Assembly: GCF_000378245.1 (NCBI RefSeq)
Contig: NZ_KB899511.1
Coordinates: forward strand, 32,913 to 96,912
DNA from: Aromatoleum toluclasticum ATCC 700605
GTDB lineage: Bacteria > Pseudomonadota > Gammaproteobacteria > Burkholderiales > Rhodocyclaceae
Direction of reading: 5' to 3'
Length of the DNA: 64,000 bases
A program made the translations under genes and the position numbers. The notes below the pieces were generated by a model. That model did no database searches. It worked only from the letters and a program-made list of their open reading frames with translations, and was not told where the DNA came from. Shown here one piece after another: positions 17,331-26,834 of the stretch (the stretch's first letter is position 1; every line of letters begins with the position of its first letter).

Positions 17331-19547
17331 TCAACGGCGGTTGTCTTCCTGCTGCTCTTCACTGTCCTTGTTCTTGTTGCGTCCCCTGCCCTGAGCAGGC
17401 TTGGGTTCCTCGTCGCGCGGCTCGCGCGACTGCACGTCCGGGGTCTGCGGGGTCGCACGTTGCGGTGCGACCTCGGGCTGTGGCGCACCTCGGGCCGGAG
17501 ACGGCGCTATTGCCGGTTCGCGCTGCGGTCGCTCTCGACGCGGCTCCCGCTCCTCGCGCTGCTCGGACTTTCGTCGTGGTTCGGGCACTTGTGCGGCCGG
17601 CTCGGTGGGCGTCGCCGGGACAGCGGGCTCGACCGGCCTCGTTCGCGTCGCGGGGTTTGGCGGCACGGCGGGTGTCACACGCGGCGCAGCGGGTTCGGGC
17701 TCGACGGGGCGTGGGGCAGCGGTTCGTCCGCGCTGTTCATCGTTTCCACGCTCGTCCACCCTTCCCCGCTGCCCATCGTCGCCGCGCCTTTCCGGTCTGC
17801 CCCGTATATCGCGCGGTTGCGCTTCCGGTGCGGCTGGCGTCGCCTGCTGCGGCGCAAGCGGAGGCTGCGCTGCACGCCCGGACGGTTCCTGCTGCGGTGC
17901 CGCGGGCTGTCCGCGCTCCTCGCCCCTCCCCCGCTGTTCGGACTGTCCGCGTGCATCGCCGGCCTTGGCTCCGAATCCCGCCTGCGGCGGTTGCACCGTC
18001 GGCGGCGCTTCCTGCTTCGGCGCGACCACCTTGACGGCGGGTGCCGGCACGGTCGCTGCGCGTTTGAGCTCCATGCGCTCGGCCTCGTCGAGCGGTTTGC
18101 CCTGCCGGGCATTCAGTTGCTGCTGTTGTGCCGCGAATCCGATCGGTGCAGGCGGAGGCGCGGTGCGCGCGACGACGCCGCGTTCGAACGCGCGCGGCGG
18201 CGGTTTCCCGCCCTGGCTGGCTGCGCCGCGGATGCTCTTTTCGGTCGGGGCGATGGGCGCGGCCAGTGCAAGCGGTGCACTTCCGACCACTTCGCGGGAT
18301 ACCCGCACCGCACTCCTCGATACCGGCTGCGATTGCACGAACGCCGTCGTCGGTACGGCGACGACGGCACCCTCGACGGTCCGATTGGCGTGGACCACGG
18401 TGGTCACGTTCGTATTGTTGTAATAGTTGTTGATCACCGTGGTGTTGATGACGGTGTTGCTGCGGTTGATGTTCTCGAAATAGTTGCGGCTGACCTGGTA
18501 GACCGGTCGATACACTTCGCGTGGCGCCAGCGGGAACCATGCGACACCGCCGACGGGGCCGCTCGAGATCGTAAGCTGGAAGTTGCCACCGCCCACGAAC
18601 ACCACCAGTGCCGGGGCGTAGTACGCCCGGCTGCGCACGGGACCTGGGACCCACGCCCACGTTCCACCGAGATACGCCCAGCGGCCGTAATGGGATACGG
18701 CAAAGCCCCAGGGGGCGTCATCCACCCAGGTCCAGCCCCAGGGGTCGATCCATGCCCAATGACCGTCGCGATAGGGGACCCAGCCAACGGCCACGCGGGT
18801 CGGGTACCAGACGCTGCCGTAGGTCGGGTCGTCGCGCCAGTCGCCGTACTCATCGAGTTCCTGATAGCCGACCACGTCCTCCGACACGTAGCGGACGGAG
18901 CGCGAGTCATCGTAGCGGCGATCGCGACTGCTCGCCCAGCGATCGAAGTCGTCCGGGCGCGGCACGTCGACATACTCGTATTCGCGCAGGCCGGTGCCGG
19001 TAAAGCGATACGGTTGTCGCGGATCGATGACGTAGGCCGCGTCCTCACCGTACACCTCGCCCTGGCCCTGGCGCACGAAGATCGTCGTCGCATCGTTGTC
19101 GGCATCCACCTCGATTCGGTACGCACCGGGTTTCCGCAGGGTAAAGGCAAGATTCGGCGTATCCACCTCGAAGATCTCGCCGGGCGCGAGACGACGCACG
19201 CGCACGTTCAATGTGCCTTGCGTCAGCTGCAGCTGAGTCGTGCGGTCGTCGAGATTCAGAATGGAGGCGCCGGTACCGGCCTTCATGCGGACCAGGGCTC
19301 CGCCGGTCTGCAACTCGGCTCGCGCACCGGCGTCGACCCACAGGCGGTCCCCGGTGGTCAGGGGCCGATTGACCGAGGCCTCGAACCAGTCGTTGTCGCC
19401 CGCGGGGGACAAGCTCACCGCGCCGGCGATGTATGCAAGCCGCGCGATGCGCGACGGCGGGTCCGCACCAGCCCAGCCGCTGAAGAGCAAGATTGCGATG
19501 CCGGCCAGCAGTACGAGTATGCGGAGACGAAGAGATGGCGTATTCAT
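17331..19547 (-). CDS. FecR-domain / DUF6600 exported protein with low-complexity tail
   Basis: 738 aa. Signal peptide (LRILVLLAGIAILLFSGWAGA), a FecR-like domain (about 30-160: DRLWVDAGARAEL, FEVDTPNLAFTLRKPGAYRIEV), then the aromatic DUF6600 region (about 225-310; repeated W/Y/G: GSVWYP, WGWTWVDDAPWGF, GRWAYLGGTWAWVPG). From about residue 400 the protein is low complexity, rich in Pro, Gln, Arg, Glu and Ala. Periplasmic or surface location is expected; function unknown. The long opposite-strand reading frame over this gene is a composition artefact. Confidence 0.85.
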   Translation of the reverse strand: MNTPSLRLRILVLLAGIAILLFSGWAGADPPSRIARLAYIAGAVSLSPAGDNDWFEASVNRPLTTGDRLWVDAGARAELQTGGALVRMKAGTGASILNLDDRTTQLQLTQGTLNVRVRRLAPGEIFEVDTPNLAFTLRKPGAYRIEVDADNDATTIFVRQGQGEVYGEDAAYVIDPRQPYRFTGTGLREYEYVDVPRPDDFDRWASSRDRRYDDSRSVRYVSEDVVGYQELDEYGDWRDDPTYGSVWYPTRVAVGWVPYRDGHWAWIDPWGWTWVDDAPWGFAVSHYGRWAYLGGTWAWVPGPVRSRAYYAPALVVFVGGGNFQLTISSGPVGGVAWFPLAPREVYRPVYQVSRNYFENINRSNTVINTTVINNYYNNTNVTTVVHANRTVEGAVVAVPTTAFVQSQPVSRSAVRVSREVVGSAPLALAAPIAPTEKSIRGAASQGGKPPPRAFERGVVARTAPPPAPIGFAAQQQQLNARQGKPLDEAERMELKRAATVPAPAVKVVAPKQEAPPTVQPPQAGFGAKAGDARGQSEQRGRGEERGQPAAPQQEPSGRAAQPPLAPQQATPAAPEAQPRDIRGRPERRGDDGQRGRVDERGNDEQRGRTAAPRPVEPEPAAPRVTPAVPPNPATRTRPVEPAVPATPTEPAAQVPEPRRKSEQREEREPRRERPQREPAIAPSPARGAPQPEVAPQRATPQTPDVQSREPRDEEPKPAQGRGRNKNKDSEEQQEDNRR

Positions 19548-19877
19548 GAGGAGTCCTTCCGCGGGAACGCGCCTTCAGGCACGGACTAAACCGCGTCGAC
19601 GTCAACGTCGCTGTTCGGGGAAGATGAGAAGACCATACGACGCACTGCACAGACGGTCTGTTCGTTAGCGCACCAAGCCTGCTCACCGGTCCGACGAGGT
19701 CCGCAATTTCGGGCGCAACGCCGTCGATGGCCCTGCGGCCTCACTGCGACCAACACCACAGCATGTGCAGTGAGTAACCGATGGCGTTCCCCTCGCCGCA
19801 CGGCATATGTGCGTTGGCGAACAAACACGGAAAATCGTTTCCTCTATGCTCGAACACATCCAGTCTCGAGTTCCGCC
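19548..19877. other. Divergent intergenic region DUF6600 / MlaE
   Basis: 330 bases with no gene I can support. It holds a 14-bp palindrome (CGACGT CA ACGTCG, 19597-19610) about 50 bases upstream of the DUF6600 start, which could be an operator. No convincing promoter boxes were identified. Confidence 0.4.
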
Positions 19878-21014
19878 ATGGGCCGCACACCGGCGGCACC
19901 CGCCGCCATCACCCAATCATCGCCGCAGGAGTATGTGCTTTCGGGCGCCTGGACCGCGCAGGGGATCGGCGCCGTCACGCCGCAGCTCGACGCGCTGACC
20001 ACACCCGCCGGCCAGGAATTGGTCGTCGACGGCGCACGCATCGAGGCTCTGGATACCGCAGGCGCCTGGGTCCTGCAGAAATTCCTGCACCGGCTGGAAG
20101 ACGACGCCAAGGGCGTGCGATTGCGCGCCTTGCGCCCCGAATTCGGCCGATTGCTCGAAGCGATCCGGCAACAGATGGCGGATCAGGAGCGCACCTTGGC
20201 GGTGCCTGCGATCGCATCCACAACGCCGCTCGAACGTTTGGGCCGGCACTTCGAAGCCCCCCTACAGCAGGGCTTCGCGCTGCTCAGCTTCGTCGGGGAA
20301 TGCGCGCTCGCGCTTGGGGGATGCATCGCACAACCGACGCGACTCCGGTGGCGGCCGATTCTGTACAACATTCGCAGCGCCGGCTTCGACGCCTTGCCCA
20401 TCGTCGGGATGCTGTCCTTCCTCCTCGGCGTCGTCGTCGCCTATCAGGGCGCCGGCCAGCTCAGGCAGTACGGCGCCAACATCTTCGTGGCCGACCTCGT
20501 CGGCCTCTCCATCCTGCGCGAATTCGCCCCCCTGATCACCGCCATCATCGTCGCCGGGCGTTCGGGTTCGGCTTACGCGGCCCAGATCGGCACGATGTCG
20601 GTCACCGAGGAGATCGACGCCATGCGCACGCTCGGCATTGCACCGCTGGATCTGCTGGTGCTGCCCAAGCTTCTCGCGCTGCTGATCGTGCTGCCTCTGC
20701 TGACCGTGTTCGCCGACGCACTCGGCGTGTTCGGCGGCATGATCATGGCGCGCACGCAACTGGGCGTGGGCTTCGGCGATTTTCTCGACCGTTTCGTCAA
20801 AGCGATCAGCGTCACGGCCTACCTGCTCGGCGTCGGCAAGGCGCCGGTGTTCGCCGCCATCATCGCCGTGGTCGGTTGCTTCCAGGGCTTTCGCACCCGT
20901 GGCGGCGCCGACAGCGTCGGCCGCCAGACCACGCGTGCCGTGGTGCAGTCGATCTTCCTCGTGATCGTTGCCGATGCCCTGTTCTCGGTCGCCTTCAGTG
21001 CGCTGGACCTCTGA
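19878..21014 (+). CDS. MlaE-family lipid ABC transporter permease with N-terminal STAS domain
   Basis: 378 aa from the ATG at 19878 (the frame is open to 19770 but the extension is not family-like). Residues about 15-110 form a STAS-like domain (LVVDGARIEALDTAGAWVLQKF); about 130-378 form the MlaE permease (ALPIVGMLSFLLGVVVAYQGA, REFAPLITAIIVAGRSGSAYAAQIGTM split over one helix-loop, EEIDAMRTLGI). In E. coli the STAS protein MlaB is separate; here it is fused to the permease, as in several other bacteria. First gene of an MCE operon that moves phospholipids between the membranes. Confidence 0.93.
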   Translation: MGRTPAAPAAITQSSPQEYVLSGAWTAQGIGAVTPQLDALTTPAGQELVVDGARIEALDTAGAWVLQKFLHRLEDDAKGVRLRALRPEFGRLLEAIRQQMADQERTLAVPAIASTTPLERLGRHFEAPLQQGFALLSFVGECALALGGCIAQPTRLRWRPILYNIRSAGFDALPIVGMLSFLLGVVVAYQGAGQLRQYGANIFVADLVGLSILREFAPLITAIIVAGRSGSAYAAQIGTMSVTEEIDAMRTLGIAPLDLLVLPKLLALLIVLPLLTVFADALGVFGGMIMARTQLGVGFGDFLDRFVKAISVTAYLLGVGKAPVFAAIIAVVGCFQGFRTRGGADSVGRQTTRAVVQSIFLVIVADALFSVAFSALDL

Positions 21015-21015
21015 C

Positions 21016-21870
21016 ATGCCCGGCCCGACGCCTTCCAACGAAGCAGTCATCGAGATCAGCAAGCTGTCTACGAGCTTCGGCGACCACCTCGTGCATTCCG
21101 GAATCGACCTGGAAGTGTACCGCGGTGAGATATTCGCTTTGATCGGCGGCAGCGGCTCCGGCAAATCGACGCTGTTGCGTGAAATGATCCTACTGCATCG
21201 GCCGGATGCAGGCTCCATCCGCATCCTCGGCGTCGATCTGCAGACGCTCGGCCATGGCGACGCCGACGACGAAACCCTCGCGCTGCGCCGCCGTTGGGGG
21301 GTCATGTTCCAGCATGGCGGATTGTTCGGATCGCTGACGGTACGGGAGAACATCGGTTTGCCGCTGCGCGAGCACACCGGGCTGGACGACGCGCTGATCG
21401 ATGAAATCGCGGCCTCGAAGCTTGCCACGGCCGGGCTCGAACCTCAGGTCGGGGTGCAGTATCCGTCCGAACTCAGCGGCGGCATGATGAAGCGGGCCTC
21501 GCTCGCACGCGCGCTGGCGCTCGACCCGGAGCTGGTTTTCCTCGACGAACCGACTGCAGGACTCGACCCCGAGAGCGCCGGGGAAGTCGACCAGCTCGTA
21601 CGCCGGCTGCGCGACCTGTTCGGCCTGACCATCGTGATGATCACGCACGACCTCGACCTGCTATGGCAACTCGCCGACCGCGTCGCTGTCCTCGCCGACG
21701 GCAAGGTGCAAGGCATTGGTTCGATGCCCGAGCTCGCGCAAATGGACAACCCCGCGATCCGCAAATTTTTCGACGGCCCGCGCGGGAGAGCGGCCCAGGA
21801 ACAGGGTCGACTGCCGCACGACGCGCACAGCGGCAGGGAAATCGGAAAATCGTCATGGAAAACAAAGTAA
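21016..21870 (+). CDS. MlaF-like ABC transporter ATP-binding protein
   Basis: 284 aa. Walker A GGSGSGKSTLL, signature LSGGMMKRASLARALAL, Walker B ELVFLDEPTAGLDP, and the H-loop in MITHDLD. The LSGGM signature and the HGGLFGSLTV Q-loop region are typical of MlaF/Ttg2A. Starts 1 base after the permease stop and overlaps the MCE gene by 16 bases. Confidence 0.95.
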   Translation: MPGPTPSNEAVIEISKLSTSFGDHLVHSGIDLEVYRGEIFALIGGSGSGKSTLLREMILLHRPDAGSIRILGVDLQTLGHGDADDETLALRRRWGVMFQHGGLFGSLTVRENIGLPLREHTGLDDALIDEIAASKLATAGLEPQVGVQYPSELSGGMMKRASLARALALDPELVFLDEPTAGLDPESAGEVDQLVRRLRDLFGLTIVMITHDLDLLWQLADRVAVLADGKVQGIGSMPELAQMDNPAIRKFFDGPRGRAAQEQGRLPHDAHSGREIGKSSWKTK

Positions 21871-22814
21871 ATTATGCGGTTGTCGGCGCCTTCGTCCTCG
21901 TTCTGGGTGCCGTCCTTATCGCTGGAGCACTGTGGCTCGCTTCGGGCGGTGCGTTCCAGAAGAAATACGATCTCTATCTGGCGATCGAGGACGAATCGGT
22001 TGCCGGCCTGAATTTGAATGCGCCGGTCAAATACAACGGCGTCGATGTCGGCAAGGTAAGGCAGATCCGACTCGACCCGGCCAACCCGGAACGGGTGAAC
22101 CTGCTCTTCGCCATCGAGCGCGGCACACCGATCAAGGAGGACACGGTCGCCGTCCTCAAGACGCAGGGTCTGACCGGTATCGCCTACGTGGAACTCGGCG
22201 GCGGCACACAGGATGCGCCTTTGCTGCGCGCCACCGCAGGCAGCCCCTATCCGGTGATCCGGACCAAGCCCTCGCTCGCCGCACGACTGGAAAACGTGCT
22301 CACGAGCGTACTGGCAAAACTGGACAGCACCTCGGCCAGCATCAACGCCATTCTCAGTGAAGAAAATCGGGCGGCGTTCAACAGTGCGCTGACCGATATC
22401 GCCACCGTCGCGCGCACGATCGCCGCGCGCAAGGATGCACTCGATGCGGGCATCACCCAGGCCGCCAGTACGTTCGAGAACACCTCGCGTGCCGCCGCGC
22501 AGGCCGGCCCGGTGATCGACCGAATCGGGCGCAGCGCTGCGGCGATCGAGAAGATGGGCAACGAGGTCTCCCGTACGAGTGCCAGCGCCGGCAAGACCGT
22601 CGACGCGGTCAGCGCCGATGTGAAGCGCTTCTCGGAAGGGACGCTGCCCGAACTGGAACGCCTGCTCGGCGAACTGAGTGTGCTGGCCACCTCGCTGCGG
22701 CGCCTCAGCGAACAGACCGAACGCAACCCCGCAGCGCTCCTGTTCGGGCGCAAGCCGGTGCCGGAAGGACCGGGAGAGTCGGCAACCGGACCACTGACGG
22801 AACAACGGCGATGA
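21855..22814 (+). CDS. MlaD/MCE domain protein
   Basis: 319 aa. N-terminal membrane anchor (VGAFVLVLGAVLIAGALWLA), one MCE domain (about 38-120: GLNLNAPVKYNGVDVGKVRQI, LLFAIERGTPIKEDT, LTGIAYVELGGG) and a long helical C-terminus (about 135-300) likely to form the pore or tube above the permease. Periplasmic lipid-binding component of the transporter. Longer than E. coli MlaD (183 aa), closer to the single-MCE proteins with a helical extension. Start ATG at 21855 lies inside the end of the ATPase gene. Confidence 0.93.
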   Translation: MENKVNYAVVGAFVLVLGAVLIAGALWLASGGAFQKKYDLYLAIEDESVAGLNLNAPVKYNGVDVGKVRQIRLDPANPERVNLLFAIERGTPIKEDTVAVLKTQGLTGIAYVELGGGTQDAPLLRATAGSPYPVIRTKPSLAARLENVLTSVLAKLDSTSASINAILSEENRAAFNSALTDIATVARTIAARKDALDAGITQAASTFENTSRAAAQAGPVIDRIGRSAAAIEKMGNEVSRTSASAGKTVDAVSADVKRFSEGTLPELERLLGELSVLATSLRRLSEQTERNPAALLFGRKPVPEGPGESATGPLTEQRR

Positions 22815-23512
22815 TGAATCCATCCCTCGCACGGGTTGCCCTGCTGTCCGCCGCCGGCTTGTTGCTGGTGTTCGGTGCAGGCTGCAGCGCACTGCGCCAG
22901 ACGGCGGCCCCGCCGCCGGGCTTCTATTCGCTGGACGACGCACGGACAAAGACCGGGCCGTCAACGCATTCTCCGACGGGCGCATCGATCGACTCGCCCA
23001 CGTTGATCATCAACCCGCCGCACGCGGTATCCGGTTATGACAGCCAGCGCATCATCTACGTGCGCGAAGCCCACAAACTGGAATACTTCGCGCACAGTGA
23101 ATGGGTCGACACGCCGGCGCGCATGTTGGCGCCGCTCATCGTCGCCGCGGTCGAGCTTAGCGGAGCATTCCGCGCGGTCGTGCTGGCGCCGAGCGCGGCA
23201 ACGGGTGAGTTGCGCCTCGATACCGAGATCACCCGCTTGCATCACGATTTCTCCGGCCGGCCGAGTCGAGTCCGTTTCACGCTGCGCGCCATGCTCGTGG
23301 ATAACAGGACGCGCCGGATCGTGGCTTCGCACGAGTTCGATGAAACCGTTGCGGCCCCGAGCGAGACCCCCTACGGCGGAGTCGTAGCGGCCAATCGCGC
23401 AGTGCAGACCGTGCTCGAGCAACTCGCCTCGTTTTGTGCCGAAGCGTTGGCGAACCGGCTCTCGACCGGATCCGAAGTCCCGAAACTCCCCGAAAGCATT
23501 CCCACGCGCTGA
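22811..23512 (+). CDS. ABC-type transport auxiliary lipoprotein (PqiC/DUF330-like)
   Basis: 233 aa lipoprotein: signal peptide with lipobox FGAGC, so acylated Cys at about 25, then GFYSLDD typical of PqiC/YmbA-like proteins, and HSEWVDTPARMLAPLIVAAVE. Outer-membrane partner of MCE transporters, replacing MlaA or PqiC as the outer-membrane end. Overlaps the MCE gene by 4 bases, completing a four-gene operon. Confidence 0.9.
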   Translation: MMNPSLARVALLSAAGLLLVFGAGCSALRQTAAPPPGFYSLDDARTKTGPSTHSPTGASIDSPTLIINPPHAVSGYDSQRIIYVREAHKLEYFAHSEWVDTPARMLAPLIVAAVELSGAFRAVVLAPSAATGELRLDTEITRLHHDFSGRPSRVRFTLRAMLVDNRTRRIVASHEFDETVAAPSETPYGGVVAANRAVQTVLEQLASFCAEALANRLSTGSEVPKLPESIPTR

Positions 23513-23767
23513 GACTGCAACGGCTCGGCGAACGCCGGCCGCGCAGCCCGGAAACGGAGTTTACGCGCCACGGCAAGCACGACGATTGCACGGCGCACAC
23601 GCAGGGCCGATTGCTGTGCAACGTTTTCGGGATGGGGACGACCGGCGCTCATCGGGACGAGCGCTCTGTGCGGAACCGTACAGAGCCAAGCGCGCTTTCC
23701 GCGTAATAGTTATCCGGCGGACGGAAACATTCTCATCAACGGGCGCAAGTCAAAGGATCGACGCACG

Positions 23768-23992
23768 ATGAAAGCCCTGCTCTTTACCGGAGTCGCACTG
23801 ATTGTGATGGGTGCAGCCGTTCTGGGCTACGACCATTACAGCTACACGACGACCGAAAACATTCTCCAGATCGGACCGATCACGGCGACCGCCGAGCGGA
23901 CACATACGGTTTCGATTCCGCCGCCGGTCGGCTGGTCCCTCATCGTCGGCGGCGCGTGCGTGATCGCTTTCGCCGTAGTGTCGAAAAAATGA
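23768..23992 (+). CDS. DUF3185 family small membrane protein
   Basis: 74 aa with two hydrophobic segments (LLFTGVALIVMGAAVLGY at the N-terminus and WSLIVGGACVIAFAVVS at the C-terminus) around a short polar, beta-rich loop. Family function unknown. First of four very small membrane protein genes in 1.2 kb, an arrangement often seen with envelope-stress genes. Confidence 0.85.
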   Translation: MKALLFTGVALIVMGAAVLGYDHYSYTTTENILQIGPITATAERTHTVSIPPPVGWSLIVGGACVIAFAVVSKK

Positions 23993-24012
23993 ACGCAAGA
24001 AAAGGAACCGAT

Positions 24013-24168
24013 ATGACTATCCACTTAGGCCTCGCTCCCATGGTGGCGCTGATCGCCGGGATTCTGATTCTTGTCGCACCCCGACTGTTGAACTATATCG
24101 TCGCGATCTATTTGATTCTCATCGGCCTGATCGGGCTCTTTGGTGCTGGCGCTCTCAATCTGCGCTGA
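24013..24168 (+). CDS. DUF3096 small membrane protein
   Basis: 51 aa, almost all hydrophobic: two helices (MVALIAGILILVAPRLLNYI, then VAIYLILIGLIGLFG). The GxxxLxxPxLLNYIVA pattern is that of DUF3096. The start is preceded by AAAGGA. It follows DUF3185 by 20 bases, so the two are probably co-transcribed. Confidence 0.85.
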   Translation: MTIHLGLAPMVALIAGILILVAPRLLNYIVAIYLILIGLIGLFGAGALNLR

Positions 24169-24531
24169 GCCCCGCAGCGGGTCGGTGCCTACCGAGACGC
24201 GTCAACTTTTCCCGCGCCACAATTCAGGCCTCATGCATATGCATTGGCACCACCCGGCATGGGATGCTCGACAGATCCACTCATGCCTTCTGTGCGCTGC
24301 CGTACAGACGAATGCAGCTCGGTGAGTACCATTGCGGGCAAGCACCCGGCGATGACGGTCGGTATCGGACACCGTATCCGAGCAGTCCGGCAATGGATCG
24401 CCGTCGCGAAGGTGCAACAGGGAAGACGGTTGCGAGGCCGGTGCAGGCGCCCTGGACAGGGCAACATCGGCACGCTTCGAGCGTGCCTCCTGAATGTTGC
24501 GCCGCTCAGCCGCACTGTCGGGAGTCATGCA
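24169..24531. other. Intergenic region between DUF3096 and DUF3309 genes
   Basis: 363 bases. Reading frames here are short, lack an RBS and match nothing I know. It contains ATGCATATGCAT (24233-24244), a short self-complementary stretch. The DUF3309 gene downstream may therefore have its own promoter, but I cannot point to boxes. Confidence 0.4.
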
Positions 24532-24690
24532 ATGTCAATCGGAACAATCCTGCTGATCATTCTGATCCTGATGCTGATTGGAGCAATCCCGACCTGGCCG
24601 CACAGCCAGGGATGGGGATACGGCCCCAGCGGCGGTCTCGGCGTGGTGGTGCTGATCCTGCTTATCCTGTTGTTGATGGGCAGGATATAG
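24532..24690 (+). CDS. DUF3309 family small membrane protein
   Basis: 52 aa: one N-terminal helix (TILLIILILMLIGAIP), the conserved middle TWPHSQGWGYGPSGGLG, and a second helix (VVVLILLILLLMG). The P-x-W-x-x-S-x-x-W-G-Y-x-P-S-G-G pattern is diagnostic for DUF3309. GGGAG lies upstream. Function unknown; expressed under stress in some proteobacteria. Confidence 0.9.
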   Translation: MSIGTILLIILILMLIGAIPTWPHSQGWGYGPSGGLGVVVLILLILLLMGRI

Positions 24691-24813
24691 AGCCCTTCGC
24701 ACTCCCGACCCGCAGAAGAACTGGAAGGCGGTTCCGGCAGCACGTCGGGCCGGCCTTCGATACTGCCCCCGCACGTCTGCCGATGCGACTTCACATAATG
24801 GGAAGGCACAAAA

Positions 24814-24978
24814 ATGCTGCATTACACCGTAGTCTTTCTGGTGATCGCACTGATCGCAGGTCTGCTCGGATTTACCGGCATTGCCGCGGGCGCCGTGGAG
24901 ATCGCCAGGATCCTGTTCTTCATCTTTGTTGTCCTTTTTGTCGTGTCGCTGGTGATGGGCTTCAGAGGCCGAAAATGA
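24814..24978 (+). CDS. DUF1328 (YtjA-type) small membrane protein
   Basis: 54 aa: [20 protein letters not shown] followed by [20 protein letters not shown] and a short basic end RGRK. This is the standard DUF1328 layout (two helices, GFxGIAAGAxxIAKILF). Start from the ATG after GGAAGG. Last of the tiny membrane proteins; convergent with the flavoprotein gene. Confidence 0.92.
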   Translation: MLHYTVVFLVIALIAGLLGFTGIAAGAVEIARILFFIFVVLFVVSLVMGFRGRK

Positions 24979-25036
24979 CTGCGCTGCCTCCGGGCGCCCA
25001 CCCGGCACTGGATGAACCCCGGCCATGTGTTCACTT

Positions 25037-26455
25037 TCACACCCAAGTGCGCAGATTGGCGTCGAGGTCGCGCAGTGCGGTCCGCACTCCCTCTTCAATA
25101 ACGGGGTGATAGAACGGCATCTCCAGCATCTGCGCGACCGTCATCCCGTTCTGCAAGGCCCACGCCAGCAGATGTGCAAGGTGCTCGGCAGCAGGGGCCA
25201 CCATTTCCGCCCCGACGAAGCGGGCAGTGGCCAGATCACCGTACACCTTCAACAATCCCTTGTTCCGGAGCAGGATGCGCGCACGCCCCTGGTCCTCGAA
25301 ACTCACCTCGCCGGTCGCGAAAGTCCCGGGCTTCATCGCGCGAAGGCCACCTCCCACGACTCCTATCTGGGGATCGGTAAACACCACGTTGATGCCCGCC
25401 CGCCGCAGTCCAGGCATCACCGGCATGCCCCGCGCGAGGTGCGCGGCATTGACACCGGCAATTCGCCCCTCGTCGGCCGCCTCATGCAGGAGCGGGATGT
25501 AGTTGCCCGCATCTCCCGCAATGAAAATCGGGCTTGCCCCATTCACGCTCACCGTCCGGGTGGTCGATGGATCAAACGACGGCACGCTCTTGTCATCGAG
25601 CGTGAGCGTGGTCCGGTCGAGACCGATGTCCGCCACATTGGGCACGCGGCCGGTCGCAGCGAGCACGTAATCGAAATACTCGACCACTTCGGAACCGTCC
25701 TTCCCCGCGCGTCGAATGGCGACGCGGTCGCCATAACGGCGTACGTCGGCAATGCGCGCATCGGGCGCCAGGGTGAATTCTTCGTTGAAGGTCTCGCAGG
25801 CGCAGGCCCTGATCTCGGGATCGCTGATGGGGCCGACACGACCGCCACGCCCGAGCACGGCCACACGAACCCCCAAACGGTGCAGTGCCTGGCCCAGTTC
25901 CAGCCCAACGATCCCGGGACCGATCACGGCCACGGCTTTGGGCAGATCGTCCCAGTCGAACACCTCGTCGCTCGTGATCAGGCAATCTCCCAGGGACTTG
26001 TACGAATCCGGGCAGACGGCGTGCGAGCCGGTTGCGATGACAATACTCTTGCACGTGACCCGCGTATGTTCATCGACCTCCAGGGTATGGTCGTCGACGA
26101 AACAAGCGTGCCCGCCGATGCGCTCCGCCTCTGGAATGTCCTCCACGTCGCGCAGCACGAATCCGACAAAACGGTCGCGTTCGCGTCGCACACGCGCCAT
26201 CACCGCATGACCATCGATGCGGACGCGGCCATCGACATGGACGCCGAACTCTGAGGCGCGCCCGACCGCATGGGCAGCCTCGGCGGCGGCAATGAGGAGT
26301 TTGCTCGGCATGCATCCGACGCGCGCACAAGTGGTACCGTATTCGCCGCCTTCGATGAGCACGGCACTCGCACCCGCTTTCCTTGCTGCATGGAATGCGG
26401 CAAGTCCTGCCGTACCGGCGCCGACCACTGCAACGTCAATCTCGACGGTATTCAT
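25037..26455 (-). CDS. Dihydrolipoamide dehydrogenase-like flavoprotein
   Basis: 472 aa from the ATG at 26455, chosen for AAGGAG 8 bases upstream and the immediate FAD motif VAVVGAGTAGLAA (8-20). Class I pyridine nucleotide-disulfide oxidoreductase: redox-active pair Cys43/Cys48 in TTCARVGCMPSKL, NAD-binding AVIGPGIVGLELGQAL, second FAD motif IFIAGDAGN, and C-terminal dimer domain with FYHPVIEEG, which holds the catalytic His-Glu pair. It is not next to pyruvate or 2-oxoglutarate dehydrogenase genes, so a stand-alone dihydrolipoamide or mercuric-reductase-like role is possible. Confidence 0.88.
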   Translation of the reverse strand: MNTVEIDVAVVGAGTAGLAAFHAARKAGASAVLIEGGEYGTTCARVGCMPSKLLIAAAEAAHAVGRASEFGVHVDGRVRIDGHAVMARVRRERDRFVGFVLRDVEDIPEAERIGGHACFVDDHTLEVDEHTRVTCKSIVIATGSHAVCPDSYKSLGDCLITSDEVFDWDDLPKAVAVIGPGIVGLELGQALHRLGVRVAVLGRGGRVGPISDPEIRACACETFNEEFTLAPDARIADVRRYGDRVAIRRAGKDGSEVVEYFDYVLAATGRVPNVADIGLDRTTLTLDDKSVPSFDPSTTRTVSVNGASPIFIAGDAGNYIPLLHEAADEGRIAGVNAAHLARGMPVMPGLRRAGINVVFTDPQIGVVGGGLRAMKPGTFATGEVSFEDQGRARILLRNKGLLKVYGDLATARFVGAEMVAPAAEHLAHLLAWALQNGMTVAQMLEMPFYHPVIEEGVRTALRDLDANLRTWV

Positions 26456-26834
26456 CTCTCTGTCTCCTTTCACCGTGGCCCCTTGCCGCACAATCCCGGC
26501 GACGGTCGCAGCAATCCCCTCCGGATCGCTCGCATGGCTGCGGCGCTTTGCCGCCAGCGACGAGACTAGGACAGCTCGACGATTCACTCTGTGCGCAAGC
26601 ACACATAGGGCGAAGCTGGTGTCGAAGCCGCTCACGACCGCGTTCGCGAGCGGCGGGGCCGCCGATGGGCAATCGCGGCCGGGACCAGCCGGGGCTAGCC
26701 CCATGTTCGACGGCACATGGAACACGGCATGGAACCGGCCTAGACTTGCCTTCAAGGAGTGTGGCGCCCACAGCACACCGGTTCGCCGGATGTTGCGCAC
26801 AGCGACGCATGCCAAGCCTTGCAGTAGAGTAAAC
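26456..26834. other. Divergent intergenic region flavoprotein / cls
   Basis: 379 bases between the starts of two divergent genes. Both strands are open because of base composition, but no family-like protein is read. It contains TGTGC GCAA GCACA (26590-26603), a possible operator. Promoters for both genes must lie here; no clear boxes were seen. Confidence 0.4.

Noticed and set aside
17049..19589. Long plus-strand frame opposite the DUF6600 gene
   Set aside because: The minus-strand frame has a signal peptide and FecR/DUF6600 motifs; the plus-strand reading is low complexity.
19770..19877. N-terminal extension of the MlaE-like permease
   Set aside because: The extra 36 residues are not family-like; ATG at 19878 leads directly into the STAS domain.
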